A stretch of 64,000 nucleotides of DNA. It comes from an uncultured Clostridia bacterium. GTDB lineage: Bacteria > Bacillota > Clostridia > Christensenellales > Borkfalkiaceae. The notes under the pieces are model-generated. The model did not search any database, was not told where the DNA came from, and saw nothing but the letters and a program-made list of their open reading frames with translations. The stretch covers positions 1 to 64,000 of the forward strand of contig CASESJ010000003.1 of NCBI GenBank assembly GCA_949290575.1. Direction: 5' to 3'. The translations under genes and the position numbers were made by a program. Positions 33,274 to 43,395 of this stretch are shown here, one piece after another. The stretch's first letter is position 1; every line of letters starts with the position of its first letter.

Positions 33274-34869
33274 ATGAGATTAAATTCAAAACTGATTGAA
33301 AGATGCGCTGAGGGAGTGCCTGGCGAGCAGACGGTGCTGCTCGGCACAGACGACATTGCAAAGGAAGACGGATATACCGAGTTTGAAGCAATGTCTGAAC
33401 ATCAGCCGGGCACTCCTGTTTCGGCATACAGGGATAAAAATGGTCAGCTCCGCATTGTTCAGAAAGACGGATTTTGTCATTCGATAGTGACAGGTTCGAC
33501 AGGTTGCGGCAAATCGTTCCGCTTTCTTGTAAATTTTCTTTATAATCTGACGGGTAAAAATTCTGTTATAGTCGCGGATATAAAAGGCGAGCTCTATCGC
33601 AGTACGGCAGACTATCTTAAAAAGCTGTACGGCGAGGAGAACGTCATGTATATGGATTTTATCCGCCCCGAGACTTCGCAGATTTTGTTCAATCCCATTA
33701 CTGAGCTCGCAAAACGTTATCTCGAAGCGGAGTTGTATCCCGAGGACAGGCAGAGGATACGCAACGAGGTGCTGTCCGAACTGAAAAAACTGTTTGACAA
33801 GCTCTTCCCCATACGTTCCGAAAGGGATATAAGCTGGGATGAGGGGGCGCGCGGGTTCATATACGGCATAGCCGTGGGGCTGTTTGAGGATATGCTTCTT
33901 ACCAGAAGACAGGAGGCAAAGACAGGACGCCCACGCGTATTGCCCGAGCAGATAAATTTTGAAACTATATCGGAAGTATTCTATCGTTTCGACTACTCCG
34001 ACGGCTTTGACGACCGCAACTTTTTTTCTTCCCGCCCCGACGACGATATCGTCTGGAGATATGTACGCGGCATAATGAACGACGCCCGCAATACGAGGGC
34101 GTGCTATGTTCAGCTCATAGAGAGCTATCTCAACGGTTTCAGCTATCCCGATATCCGCTATCTCACAATGGCGGACAATCTTGACATAGCTACGCTCGGG
34201 GATAAGCCGCAGGTTATCTTTCTGACTTACGATATAACCGATGACCGCATGCGCGGGCTTGTCAACCAATATATCGTAAAGTCTCTGGACACTTTGAGAA
34301 AGAAGGCGATAGAGCAGGGCTCAGCTCTCTTAGTTCCCGTATTGTATCTTCTGGACGAGTTCCCCACTCTGCAGGCAGACCCCATTTATTCGACTATATT
34401 CAGCGTGGGACGCGGCTGGAATATATTCATTACCGCCATCGTCCAGGACTTTACGCAGCTTGAAACGACCTACTCGCAGGGCGTTGCCCAGCAGATACGC
34501 AACAACTGCAATCTCACCTATTTTCTGGGCACAAATGATGTATATACCGCGAAAGCAATCAAGGAACAGATGGGCAGGCGTATCATTCCCGACCCTGCAA
34601 GCTATCTTCAGGGCAGAATAAACTTTGTTGAAAACTATGTTGTGTCCGAGGACGGGCTCATGCACAGAATGAAACCCGGTCAGGCTTACATAACAATCAA
34701 CAACCATATGCCCGTCAAGGGGTATTTCGAACTGTATTTCGATTGCCCTGAATATATGCGCTATCCTCTTGCGGTCGGTAAGAGACAGCCTGTAATCGAC
34801 TTTAACGATAAAAAATATCACTATGACGTCTCGTGGATGACAAGCCGCAGCAGACATTTCTGGGATTGA
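33274..34869 (+). CDS. VirD4/TraG-like ATPase without N-terminal membrane anchor
   Basis: A 531-aa protein. Walker A is GSTGCGKS (74-81), with VIVADIKGELYR nearby. Walker B is LYLLDEFPTL, followed by SVGRGWNIFITAIVQDFTQLE and NCNLTYFLGTNDVYTAKAI, the TraM-recognition-type C-terminal signature of type IV coupling proteins. It lacks the usual transmembrane N-terminus, and no relaxase, VirB4 or other conjugation gene is in the window. It may therefore be a soluble DNA- or protein-pumping ATPase of a different system. RBS GGGGAGAG. Only 2 nt separate its stop from the next gene. Confidence 0.8.
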   Translation: MRLNSKLIERCAEGVPGEQTVLLGTDDIAKEDGYTEFEAMSEHQPGTPVSAYRDKNGQLRIVQKDGFCHSIVTGSTGCGKSFRFLVNFLYNLTGKNSVIVADIKGELYRSTADYLKKLYGEENVMYMDFIRPETSQILFNPITELAKRYLEAELYPEDRQRIRNEVLSELKKLFDKLFPIRSERDISWDEGARGFIYGIAVGLFEDMLLTRRQEAKTGRPRVLPEQINFETISEVFYRFDYSDGFDDRNFFSSRPDDDIVWRYVRGIMNDARNTRACYVQLIESYLNGFSYPDIRYLTMADNLDIATLGDKPQVIFLTYDITDDRMRGLVNQYIVKSLDTLRKKAIEQGSALLVPVLYLLDEFPTLQADPIYSTIFSVGRGWNIFITAIVQDFTQLETTYSQGVAQQIRNNCNLTYFLGTNDVYTAKAIKEQMGRRIIPDPASYLQGRINFVENYVVSEDGLMHRMKPGQAYITINNHMPVKGYFELYFDCPEYMRYPLAVGKRQPVIDFNDKKYHYDVSWMTSRSRHFWD

Positions 34870-34871
34870 CT

Positions 34872-35903
34872 ATGGATAAAAAAGAAAACAATGTTTTAAG
34901 AGCGCTGATTGCAGCTGCCCGTCGTGGGCAGTCTGTCAGCGATGTCTTCGATCTGATGTATGAAACGAGCTTGCCGTATTGTGAGCTCAGAGATATTCTG
35001 AATGCGCTTGTCTCGCAGAAAGAAGTTGAATATATTGATATCAGGACGTATAAGTTCATCGGCGATATTTCCCGCGAAATCGTGGAAGAGCCCGAGGAGG
35101 ACGAAGACGGCGAACCGACTGACGACGACAACGGGGAAATAATCGAGGAGAGACTTTCCCATCTCAGAAGGCACAGACTGGAATTATTCAGAAGAATGAG
35201 GAAAAACTCAGGAATTTCTGACGACGATGACGGCGGGACAGATGAGAGCGACGAGGCATTAAGCGACGACGAGGATAATACGGGAACGGATATTTTCGAC
35301 GAAGACGACGAGCCTTTATTCAGTGACGAAGATGACGAGTACGACGAAGATAATGACGAAGAAGTCTTACATAAAAACCTCGTTAAAATCCTTACGGACG
35401 AGCGGGAGAAAAGTAAACTTCGTGCAGAGGCATTGAGGCTGTGCGTCAGAGAAGGATATATATCCGAAAGCATGCTCTGCGAACGGCTGAAAACAGACAG
35501 GGACACCGCGTCCGATATATGTATCGGTCTCTATCTCAACGACATAACAGAGGCAGACGTCGAGGGTGAGGGATATAAACTATGTATATCCGAAGAATTC
35601 TTCTTATCTTGTTGTGCGGAGGCGGATGAACGCAAAAAATCTCTTGGCGGACTATCCGACGTCATCAAAAAAATTGCTCTGCAGAAACAGGCGGAGGAGG
35701 AGACGAATAAACTTCGGAGCATAATTCTCTCTGATACAAGTCTGAACAGAACAAAGGCAATAATTAAAGCCGAGGGCTGTCTTCTGGCTGTCCGTGACGC
35801 AGGCAATGAAATTTATGCGGCGGTCTATAAAAATATTATAGACAGACTTAAGAGCATGAGCGATTATATGTTTGATCGCCTCAAAAAACAATCTGAGGGT
35901 TGA
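34872..35903 (+). CDS. Highly acidic protein, VirD4-like cluster
   Basis: A 343-aa protein. Residues about 70-180 are dominated by Asp/Glu runs, typical of disordered regions or of DNA mimics. The C-terminal 150 residues are helical. The N-terminus (about 1-65) looks like a winged-helix domain (NVLRALIAAARRGQSV...LRDILNALVSQKEVEYI). I chose ATG 34872, 2 nt after the ATPase stop, over an upstream GTG that would overlap that gene by 37 nt. It is probably a partner of the ATPase; no known family recognised. Confidence 0.7.
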   Translation: MDKKENNVLRALIAAARRGQSVSDVFDLMYETSLPYCELRDILNALVSQKEVEYIDIRTYKFIGDISREIVEEPEEDEDGEPTDDDNGEIIEERLSHLRRHRLELFRRMRKNSGISDDDDGGTDESDEALSDDEDNTGTDIFDEDDEPLFSDEDDEYDEDNDEEVLHKNLVKILTDEREKSKLRAEALRLCVREGYISESMLCERLKTDRDTASDICIGLYLNDITEADVEGEGYKLCISEEFFLSCCAEADERKKSLGGLSDVIKKIALQKQAEEETNKLRSIILSDTSLNRTKAIIKAEGCLLAVRDAGNEIYAAVYKNIIDRLKSMSDYMFDRLKKQSEG

Positions 35904-35983
35904 TATTGATTGCAGGTTAATGTATATTATATACGGAATACCTGCGTACAATTCTGTCGGAAAGAGCGACAAGGAGGATATGT

Positions 35984-36676
35984 ATGGCAATTTATGTAAC
36001 AGGCGACACTCACAGAAATGTGGATACGCTTAAATTGGGATTGTTTGCGGATAGGAACCCTCAACTTACGAAGAACGATTACGTTATAATCTGCGGCGAC
36101 TTCGGCGGAGTGTGGTCGGAACGCACGCTTGAGGACGATTTGAAGATTTTTGAAAATCTTCCGTTTACCGTCCTGTTCGTGGATGGCAATCATGAAAATT
36201 TCTGGCTTCTGAACTCATATCCCGTGACCGAGTGGCACGGCGGCAAGGTGCATCAGATAAAGCCCGATATAATTCATCTCATGCGCGGTCAGGTGTTTGA
36301 GCTGGAGGGGAAAACCATATTAACCTTCGGCGGCGCGACCAGCGTTGACAAGGCTTTCCGCAAGGAGGGTATCTCCTGGTGGGCGGAGGAAATGCCGACC
36401 TATGAAGAGCTGGACGAAGGCATGGCAAACCTGAAAAAATACGGCAATAAAGTTGATTACATAATAACCCATTCGTGCGGAGAGCGCGCTCTCATGTATC
36501 CGCCGCTGCGCACGCGTTCTTTTCGGACGGGCAGGTATCCCGAAAATCAGCTTTTGTCAAATTTTGAGGACATAGCGGACTACCGACACTGGTATTTCGG
36601 ACACTACCACATGGACGGTCGGCTCAACGACAGAATGACTGTGCTATATCAGGACGTGTTGCCGCTAGGCGAATAG
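35984..36676 (+). CDS. Calcineurin-like metallophosphoesterase
   Basis: A 230-aa protein with the metallophosphoesterase motifs: VTGDTHRN (about 5-12), ICGDFGG, DGNHENF, and a C-terminal FGHYHMD. It binds two metal ions and hydrolyses phosphoester bonds; the substrate is unknown. A strong RBS (AAGGAGG) and its own intergenic region suggest a separate transcript, followed by the HAD gene 34 nt downstream. Confidence 0.88.
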   Translation: MAIYVTGDTHRNVDTLKLGLFADRNPQLTKNDYVIICGDFGGVWSERTLEDDLKIFENLPFTVLFVDGNHENFWLLNSYPVTEWHGGKVHQIKPDIIHLMRGQVFELEGKTILTFGGATSVDKAFRKEGISWWAEEMPTYEELDEGMANLKKYGNKVDYIITHSCGERALMYPPLRTRSFRTGRYPENQLLSNFEDIADYRHWYFGHYHMDGRLNDRMTVLYQDVLPLGE

Positions 36677-36710
36677 TTTTAATTGTGTGAATTCAAGGGG
36701 GGATAGAGGC

Positions 36711-37193
36711 ATGAAAGTATTGTTCCTCGATATAGACGGCGTGCTCAATTCGCGCGGGTATGACAGGCAAAGAAACTGGAATGAGCTGACAAATATTGAC
36801 CAGACCCGATTGCCGCTTGTAAGAGAGATAGTTGAAAAGACGGGTGCGCGGATAGTGCTTACTTCGACCTGGCGAGGACACTGGAACGCAGACAGAACCG
36901 CCTGCGACGAGAGCGGCAGATATATACACGAAACCTTTGAAAAACACCGGCTTTCAATATCGGATAAGACGCCTGACTTGGGACTGCGAGCAAGGCGTAC
37001 TGATGAGATACGGGCGTGGCTGGCGGAGCATGAAGATGTCGAAAGTTTCGTCATCCTCGATGACGGCAAATTCGGTTGGGAAGAGCTTGCCGATTATTGT
37101 GTTTTTACCAATCCATACGCGGGCAAGGGGCTGGAAGAGGAGCACGTCGTGAGAGCGACAGAGGTGCTTAACTCGCACATATTACGGGGGTAA
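36711..37193 (+). CDS. HAD-superfamily hydrolase (HAD_SAK_2-like)
   Basis: A 160-aa protein with the HAD motif FLDIDGVLNS near the N-terminus, VLTSTWRG (motif II) and ILDDGKFGW (motif IV acidic residues). These match the HAD domain found in Swiss Army Knife RNA-repair proteins and small stand-alone relatives. The GTG upstream (36687) is rejected because GGGGGGATAGAGG precedes ATG 36711. A phosphatase for nucleotide or nucleic-acid ends is possible; the substrate is unknown. Confidence 0.8.
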   Translation: MKVLFLDIDGVLNSRGYDRQRNWNELTNIDQTRLPLVREIVEKTGARIVLTSTWRGHWNADRTACDESGRYIHETFEKHRLSISDKTPDLGLRARRTDEIRAWLAEHEDVESFVILDDGKFGWEELADYCVFTNPYAGKGLEEEHVVRATEVLNSHILRG

Positions 37194-37340
37194 TTCGCGA
37201 ATTTGAGCGCATTGGTTACAAAGTATCGCCGTGCGGTTGTCAAAGGGGCTCATACAGAAATCGCAGTTGTCGGCAGTATCGTTGCCGTACGACAGATTGC
37301 GACATATTCTCGAAAATTTTGACAAATCTGACTTTGCATA

Positions 37341-37369
37341 TTGACAGCAGACTTTTTGTGTTGTATTAT
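37341..37369 (+). promoter_or_regulatory. Promoter of the yccF gene
   Basis: TTGACA (37341-37346), a 17-nt spacer and TATTAT (37364-37369), with AAAGGAG 12 nt before the ATG at 37401. Confidence 0.75.
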
Positions 37370-37400
37370 AATGTCATAATTACCTAAAAGGAGAAAAAAT

Positions 37401-37763
37401 ATGAAAACAATCGGCAACATTTTATGGCTGCTGCTCACAGGTCTCTGGTCGGCAATCTCGTATGTCTTCCTCGGAATTATCTGGTGCATCACCATAATCG
37501 GTATTCCCTTCGGCAAGCAGTGCTTCAAGCTGGCAGGCTTCATTATCTGGCCCTTCGGCAGAAAGGCAAACACCGATTTCGGCAAACATGCAATCCTCAA
37601 CGTCATCTGGATAATTTTCGGCGGTCTGGGGCTGTGCATCGGCTTCTTCTTTGCAGGGCTGCTCTGGTGCATCACCATAATCGGTATTCCCTTCGGCAAG
37701 CAGTGCTTCAAGTTTGCAAAGCTTTCGATTATGCCCTTCGGCGCAACTATCGAAAAAGCATAA
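37401..37763 (+). CDS. yccF: YccF-family membrane protein
   Basis: A 120-aa protein with two copies of a hydrophobic segment, each ending WCITIIGIPFGKQCFK, as in YccF (DUF307). Each copy has one or two transmembrane helices. Family function is unknown, but members are inner-membrane proteins. The two copies are nearly identical at the DNA level over 49 nt, which is unusual for an old family. It is a single-gene transcript with its own promoter and terminator. Confidence 0.88.
   Translation: MKTIGNILWLLLTGLWSAISYVFLGIIWCITIIGIPFGKQCFKLAGFIIWPFGRKANTDFGKHAILNVIWIIFGGLGLCIGFFFAGLLWCITIIGIPFGKQCFKFAKLSIMPFGATIEKA
37481..37712 (+). repeat. Internal 49-nt direct repeat in yccF
   Basis: Positions 37481-37529 and 37664-37712 are identical over 49 nt, encoding the same WCITIIGIPFGKQCFK segment in each half of the protein. 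Confidence 0.9.
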
Positions 37764-37783
37764 AATTGCATATAAAAAATCAG

Positions 37784-37818
37784 GAGCGGCGCGTTATCCA
37801 ACGCGCCGCTCATTTTTT
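37784..37818 (+). terminator. Terminator of yccF
   Basis: GAGCGGCGCGTT (37784-37795) and AACGCGCCGCTC (37800-37811) followed by ATTTTTT. From here to 38217 I see no gene, only a small hairpin near 37883-37900 and a possible promoter (TTGATT...TATGAT near 38044-38073). Confidence 0.88.
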
Positions 37819-38217
37819 GTTTTTAATTCTGTTTGTCGGGGCTGAACTCTTCCTAATAGCTGTGTATTCGGAAAGAGTAAGTAAAACTCCGACGACGGCT
37901 CGTCGGGCTTTCTGAACTTAAACTAAACAAATCGTATTCGCATAATTTTGCATAAAAAGAGCAAGGACGGGTGCGCAGCGCATAAACCAATGGCTTTTTT
38001 TAGGGAAAAATGTCGTATTATGCATTTTTATTTGTATTTTGGTATTGATTTTTAAGGATTTATATGTTATGATATTTGTAATAATTGTTCATAAAATGTG
38101 ACTGATTATCATAAAAGTAAATTGTCTGCGTATGCGGACAGGCAAAAAAGTTCTGACTGAAAAAATATTTTGTCGCGTTCAGCGGCGGATTTTTAAAAAT
38201 ATTCCGGAGGGGAAAAC

Positions 38218-41052
38218 ATGAAAGGCAAATTCAAGGCGTTCTTAGTCGGACTGACGGCATTGACGATGTGTCTTTTTACGGGCGCATTTTTTGGCTGTCA
38301 GACGCCTGTAGACGAAAGGGATGATACCGACATTGTCGATGAAAAGGACAAAGCCAACAGCGTATCATTGAGCCAGACGACGCTCACGCTCACAGAGGGC
38401 GGCGAAACTGTTACGCTTACGGCGACCGTCAAGGACCAGGACGGCAAGACCATGACGGGGCAGAGCCTCGAATGGGCTACGAGCAATGCTCAGGTCGTAA
38501 CGGTAGAAAACGGCGTCGTGACAATAGTCGGCGCGGGACAGGCTACCATAACGGTAACCGTCAAGGGCACGCAGATTAAGGCAACCTGCGCGGTAACCGT
38601 AAAAGCGGCGCAGGAGCCTCAGACGGCAACTTCGATAGAGCTGAACGAAACTTCGCTCAACCTCGTAAGTGGCGGCGAAGCCGTCACGCTCACGGCGACA
38701 GTCAAGGACCAGGACGGCGAGACCATGACGGGTCAGACGCTCGAATGGATTTCGGGCGATACAGAAGTCGTAACCGTTTCTGACGGCGTCGTTACAATCG
38801 TGGGTATAGGTCAGACGAGGCACTAATGTGCAGGCAACCTGTTCTGTAACCGTAACATCGTCAACCGTATCGGTTACGGGCGTCAGGCTCAACACGAACT
38901 CTGTAAATCTCACGGTAGGCAATACTGCTACGCTCACGGCGACGATATCGCCCGAAAATGCGACCAATAAGAGCGTAACATGGTCGACAAGCAACGATGA
39001 AGTTGTCACGGTAGTGGACGGCGTAGTTACGGCAGTAGGCGCAGGTACGGCTACAATCACAGTAACCACTCAGGACGGCGGCTTTAAAGCCGAATGTGCG
39101 GTAACTGTAAAGGCGGCAACGGTTAACGTTGAAAGCGTAAGCCTCGACATAACAAATAAGACGCTTGAAATAGGCGGCACTGTAACCTGAAGGCGACGAT
39201 ATCGCCCGAAAATGCGACCAATAAGAATGTAACTTGGTCGACAAGTGACGACAAGGTTGCTACGGTAGAGAACGGCGTTGTAACTGCCATAGGCGCAGGC
39301 ACGGCGACAATAACCGTCACAACAGAGGGCGGCGGCAAGACGGCAACATGCGAAATAACCGTAAAAGCGGCTGCCGTAGCTACAGAAATAACAATAGATG
39401 AACCTAGCCTTGAATTAACCGTAGGCGATGAGGACGTGGCACTCAGTGCAACCGTCAAGGACCAGTACGGCGCAATAATGACGGGTCAGACGCTTGAATG
39501 GACTTCCGAAAATCAGCAAGTAGTAAAGGTAGACCAAAGCGGTCTTGTAACGATAGTCGGCGCAGGCGAAACGACAATCACCGTAAAGGTTGTCGGCACT
39601 AATTTGCAGGCGACATGCGAAGTAACGGTAAATGCGGCACCCGTTCAGGAAGTAACTTATTCAGTCAACTTCGCAGACACTGCAAAGTGGAGTACGACGA
39701 CATACGGTGATGGCGCTGCGGCAGTCGGCGCAGGTCAGACTGTAGCAATAGGTGCGGACGGAACGCCCGCGGCAACCGACGGAATTATGACGCTCTACGG
39801 CGGTGCTTCGCACTTCTATCTGCAGGCAGATGCAAACGTTGAAGGATATACGCAGTCGTGGAGAATAAATACTTTGCAGCAGTCGAACGGTATGGCTGCA
39901 CGCGCAATACAGATTGATTTGTCGGCGTATACAAATGCGCAAATTACGGTCAAGTGGCGCAGCGGCGGTGCGGGAGGCAGAGGTATTGCCCTTTACACCG
40001 ACGAGCAGGTAGCGGCAGGCGCAACATCTTCAGCGACTGCGTACATGTCCGAAGCTTATACAAGCGACGACACTGCAACGCTCAGGACGACAACGTTTAA
40101 TGTAACGTCTGATATTTACTATCTCAGCGCACAGGGAAATATTGTTTATATCTACGAAATAACAGTAACGGCTTCCGATGGCAGCATAACATCCGGACAT
40201 ACTCATAGATTTACACACGTTGAGGCTGTTGCGGCAGATTGCGGAACGGCGACGGATGCTGTCGCCGAGTACTGGACGTGTTCCTGCCTCGAGGGTACGG
40301 GCTTTGTATTCTCGGCAATTGGCAACAACAAGGTAATAACCACCGTTGCAGAACTGACAACGGCTTATGCGCATACGTGGGCAGATAACGGCGACGGAAC
40401 TCATAAGTGTTCTGTCTGCGGAACAACTCAGGCGCACGATTGGGGAGCATGGGTAACTACCGAAACTACGCACAGTCGTGAATGCTCTGTCTGCGGGGCG
40501 ACCGAAAGCGGAGAGCATAAATTTGAAAACGGCGTATGTACTGTCTGCGGACGTCCCGAAGGCGCGGTTGTAGCTGCTACACAGAATCTGCATTATTCCG
40601 CTGCCGACGTTGGTGCGGCGGGTGCGAGCGGCGGAACGACTATATCCGACGGGGATTTATTCACGGCGGTATGGGGCGGTAAAAACGCAACTGTTACACA
40701 GGGTTTCTCTACGGCTGTTGCTAACGACGGCTCTGAGCTGACATTTGATTATGCTATGTTGCCCAGTGGTTCGGGCGGTACAATTACAATAACCGCAAAA
40801 GACGCGGTCAATGTTACTATTTACTATACGGCTACAGACAGCGGCTTTGCAACTAAAAATCAATCGAAGTCCGGCAATCTTACATGGACGATTAATGGAG
40901 GAACGACTGAGACTTCTGCAGTTACAGAGAATAAGGCAAATACTACCGCTTATGCCGAAACAATAGCTTTGAATGCCGGTGATGTAGCAGTGATAACTAT
41001 TTCCGGCAACAGACTTGCACTGTTTGGTATATACGGTACAGAAATCGTATAA
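38218..41052 (+). pseudogene. Lipoprotein with bacterial Ig-like (Big_2) repeats, two frameshifts
   Basis: A lipoprotein signal (LTMCLFTGAFFGC, lipobox Cys) leads into about five Big_2 repeats (pattern VTLTATVKDQDG...VVTVENGVVTIVGAG). Then come a beta-sandwich-like domain, a Cys-pair segment typical of Clostridial surface proteins (HKCSVCG, RECSVCG, CTVCG) and a C-terminal beta domain ending LFGIYGTEIV. The frame breaks twice. Near 38815 about 23 nt between two repeat units are missing. At about 39188 one C is lost from a CCC (...GTAACC|TGAAGG). The three open parts are 38218-38826, 38828-39190 and about 39193-41052. This could be decay, repeat-mediated deletion or a sequencing error for the second break. 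Confidence 0.85.
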
Positions 41053-41084
41053 TTGTATCGAATATGTAACATCGCAATAAAACT

Positions 41085-41123
41085 TGCGGGGCGAAAACCG
41101 AAAGGTTTTCGCCCCGCATTTTT
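41085..41123 (+). terminator. Terminator of the Ig-like gene
   Basis: GCGGGGCGAAAACC (41086-41099), loop GAAA, GGTTTTCGCCCCGC (41104-41117) and T-tract. Confidence 0.92.
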
Positions 41124-41274
41124 AAGCTGTGGAATATGACGGAAATTTTTGTCGGCTTTTGCGATTTAATTGTTTATGACTATTGAAAATGGCGAAAGCG
41201 TGTGTTAAAATAATCATATATGTTCAAGGAGCGTAATGCGGCGCAGTCTTGCGGCGCGGGGAAGAGGAGGGAAT

Positions 41275-43377
41275 ATGATTAAAAAAATATTGGTGGAGTT
41301 CGAATCCGATTGGGTGCTAAGTCGCAGGGGAGACGATATTCTTCCCGTCAACAGGCTTGCAGATAGTCTTAAGGGCGACGACAAGATAAAGTCCATGCGT
41401 AGCACTCTCACAAGTCTCGAGCTCACTTACGACGCGCAGGATTTTAACGAGGGCGAGGTGGTCAACAAGCTCAGAGAGCTGATACGCAGCAACTATCCCG
41501 ACGAAGAGAGCAATAATTTCTTCACGGTGACGGCTGTAACTAACGAGCCTGAACCTGTAAAATGTCAACCTGCGGAGACTGCGGCCTGCGAAGACGAAAC
41601 TTCTCAGGACGAGGGCGAAGATGATGAGAACGTTGAAGAAGATTATGAGGATGTTGAAGAATACATAAAGCAGCTCGAAAAGATATTGGGCGAGGATAAA
41701 ATTTCAAAAGTTAAGTCTGCTAAACCTGACGAAAATAAACTTACAGAGATTGACGAGCAGGTGCGTTCGCTGGTCGGAGCTGCCGAGTTCAAGGCTCTGA
41801 CAAATGAACTCAGGCTCATATCAAAGGAGATAATTGCGAGCGGTAAACGCGATATATTCCTTAACCAATGCTATCTCTTCTCTATCGGCGACGGATGCGG
41901 GCTTACGACCTATCTCGAAATTCTGGCAAAGTACGCCGCCGCGCTTGGACTGTGCGAAATCGACGAAAGCAACAGCGTCAAAGAGCTTGAGCTCGAAAAT
42001 AAGCACGGAAATGACGAGGATACGGACAAGCTCATGTCCGACATAAAAACAACTCATTTATTTGGCGTAAAGGTGCTCTGTATAGACATAAGCGAGTGGA
42101 TGGACAAGACCGAAACGGGTTACTTCAAGGAGTTCTTGCAAAAGCTTTCTAAGGAGACGGAAAAATATATTATAGTTTTCCGCGTGCCTTTCCTTGAAAA
42201 GGATGTGCTCGAGCGGGTCAGATTGTCTCTCGGCGACCTGCTTTTCGTAAGGCAGGTTACGTTCCCGCCGTTCAGCCTCGACGAGATTAAGCAGTTTGCA
42301 AAGAACACCTTCGCTGAATACGATTTCACGCTTACGGAAGGAGCGTGGAAGTGCTTTATGGAGCGCATTGCCGAAGAAAAGAGCGACGGCAGATTTTACG
42401 GCGCAAACACAATTAAGAAGGTTGTCAGGGAGCTCGTCTATAAAAAACAGCTGATAAACGCCTCGTCAAAGAACCGCAATTCTGTAATAAAAAAGAGCGA
42501 GGCGGAAACGCTTTGTCTGTATCCCGAAGAGAAATCGCTTACTGCAATGCAGCAGCTTGACAAGTTGGTCGGCATAGAAAAGATTAAGTCCCGCGTTTTG
42601 GAGATAGTGGCGCAGATAGAACTTTCCATGCGTGACGAGACCATAGACCCGCCCTGCATACATATGCGTTTTACTGGCAATCCGGGCACGGGCAAGACGA
42701 CGGTTGCGAGGATAATAGGCAGAATTTTAAAGGAAAAGGGCGTGCTGCGCGTGGGTAACTTCTACGAGTGCTTTGCACGCGATTTGTGCGGCAGGTATGT
42801 GGGCGAAACCGCGCCCAAGACAGCCAGCATGTGCCGCGATGCATACGGTTCGGTGCTGTTCATAGACGAGGCTTATTCGCTCTATCGCGGCGACGAGGGC
42901 TCGCGCGATTACGGCAGAGAGGCGATAGATACTCTGATTGCCGAAATGGAGAACCACCGCAACGACTTCATGGTCATACTCGCGGGATATACGGAAGACA
43001 TGGATACCCTCATGAAAGCCAATCAGGGGCTCGCCAGCCGCGTGCCCTATGTCATAGAGTTTCCGAACTTCTCGCGCGAACAGCTGTTTTTAATCTTCAA
43101 ATCGATGGCGGAGGGCAAGTTCAGCTGCGACAGGGGCTTCTTCGACGCGGCTGAAGCGTACTTCAACGGTATGCCGGACAGTCTGCTCTCAAGCAAGACT
43201 TTCAGCAATGCGCGCTTCGTGCGCAACCTGTTCGAAAGGACGTGGGCTAAGGCGGCTATGCGCTGTCAGCTCGGGGGCAGGAAGGAAGTCGTGCTCACAA
43301 AGGAAGACTTTGAACACGCCTCGGCAGACAAAGAATTTATACTCAATATCCCGAAAAAGACCAGAATAGGTTTTTAA
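41275..43377 (+). CDS. Tandem AAA+ ATPase (CbbX/SpoVK/EccA-like)
   Basis: A 700-aa protein. An acidic region (about 90-150) precedes a degenerate AAA+ domain (about 150-400, without a clear Walker A). The active C-terminal CbbX-type domain has Walker A GNPGTGKTT (about 467-475), Walker B VLFIDEAYSL (about 527) and the pore/sensor stretch YGREAIDTLIAEMENHRNDF...LAGYTEDM. CbbX-family ATPases remodel protein complexes; EccA in type VII secretion and SpoVK are relatives. ATG 41275 is chosen (RBS AGAGGAGGG); a longer start would need a weak upstream codon. It is followed by two YbjN-like genes and near a DUF1292 gene. Confidence 0.82.
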   Translation: MIKKILVEFESDWVLSRRGDDILPVNRLADSLKGDDKIKSMRSTLTSLELTYDAQDFNEGEVVNKLRELIRSNYPDEESNNFFTVTAVTNEPEPVKCQPAETAACEDETSQDEGEDDENVEEDYEDVEEYIKQLEKILGEDKISKVKSAKPDENKLTEIDEQVRSLVGAAEFKALTNELRLISKEIIASGKRDIFLNQCYLFSIGDGCGLTTYLEILAKYAAALGLCEIDESNSVKELELENKHGNDEDTDKLMSDIKTTHLFGVKVLCIDISEWMDKTETGYFKEFLQKLSKETEKYIIVFRVPFLEKDVLERVRLSLGDLLFVRQVTFPPFSLDEIKQFAKNTFAEYDFTLTEGAWKCFMERIAEEKSDGRFYGANTIKKVVRELVYKKQLINASSKNRNSVIKKSEAETLCLYPEEKSLTAMQQLDKLVGIEKIKSRVLEIVAQIELSMRDETIDPPCIHMRFTGNPGTGKTTVARIIGRILKEKGVLRVGNFYECFARDLCGRYVGETAPKTASMCRDAYGSVLFIDEAYSLYRGDEGSRDYGREAIDTLIAEMENHRNDFMVILAGYTEDMDTLMKANQGLASRVPYVIEFPNFSREQLFLIFKSMAEGKFSCDRGFFDAAEAYFNGMPDSLLSSKTFSNARFVRNLFERTWAKAAMRCQLGGRKEVVLTKEDFEHASADKEFILNIPKKTRIGF

Positions 43378-43395
43378 TATATGACGGAGGAAAAT

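Noticed and set aside
33286..34269. 327-aa open frame on the minus strand
   Set aside because: It lies fully opposite the VirD4-like gene, has no recognisable domain and no RBS; it is a codon-bias shadow.
33274..34869. Conjugative transfer region
   Set aside because: A single VirD4-like ATPase without relaxase, VirB4, membrane anchor or other transfer genes is not enough.
34802..35506. 234-aa Ser-rich frame on the minus strand
   Set aside because: Produced by the Asp/Glu codons of the acidic protein read backwards.
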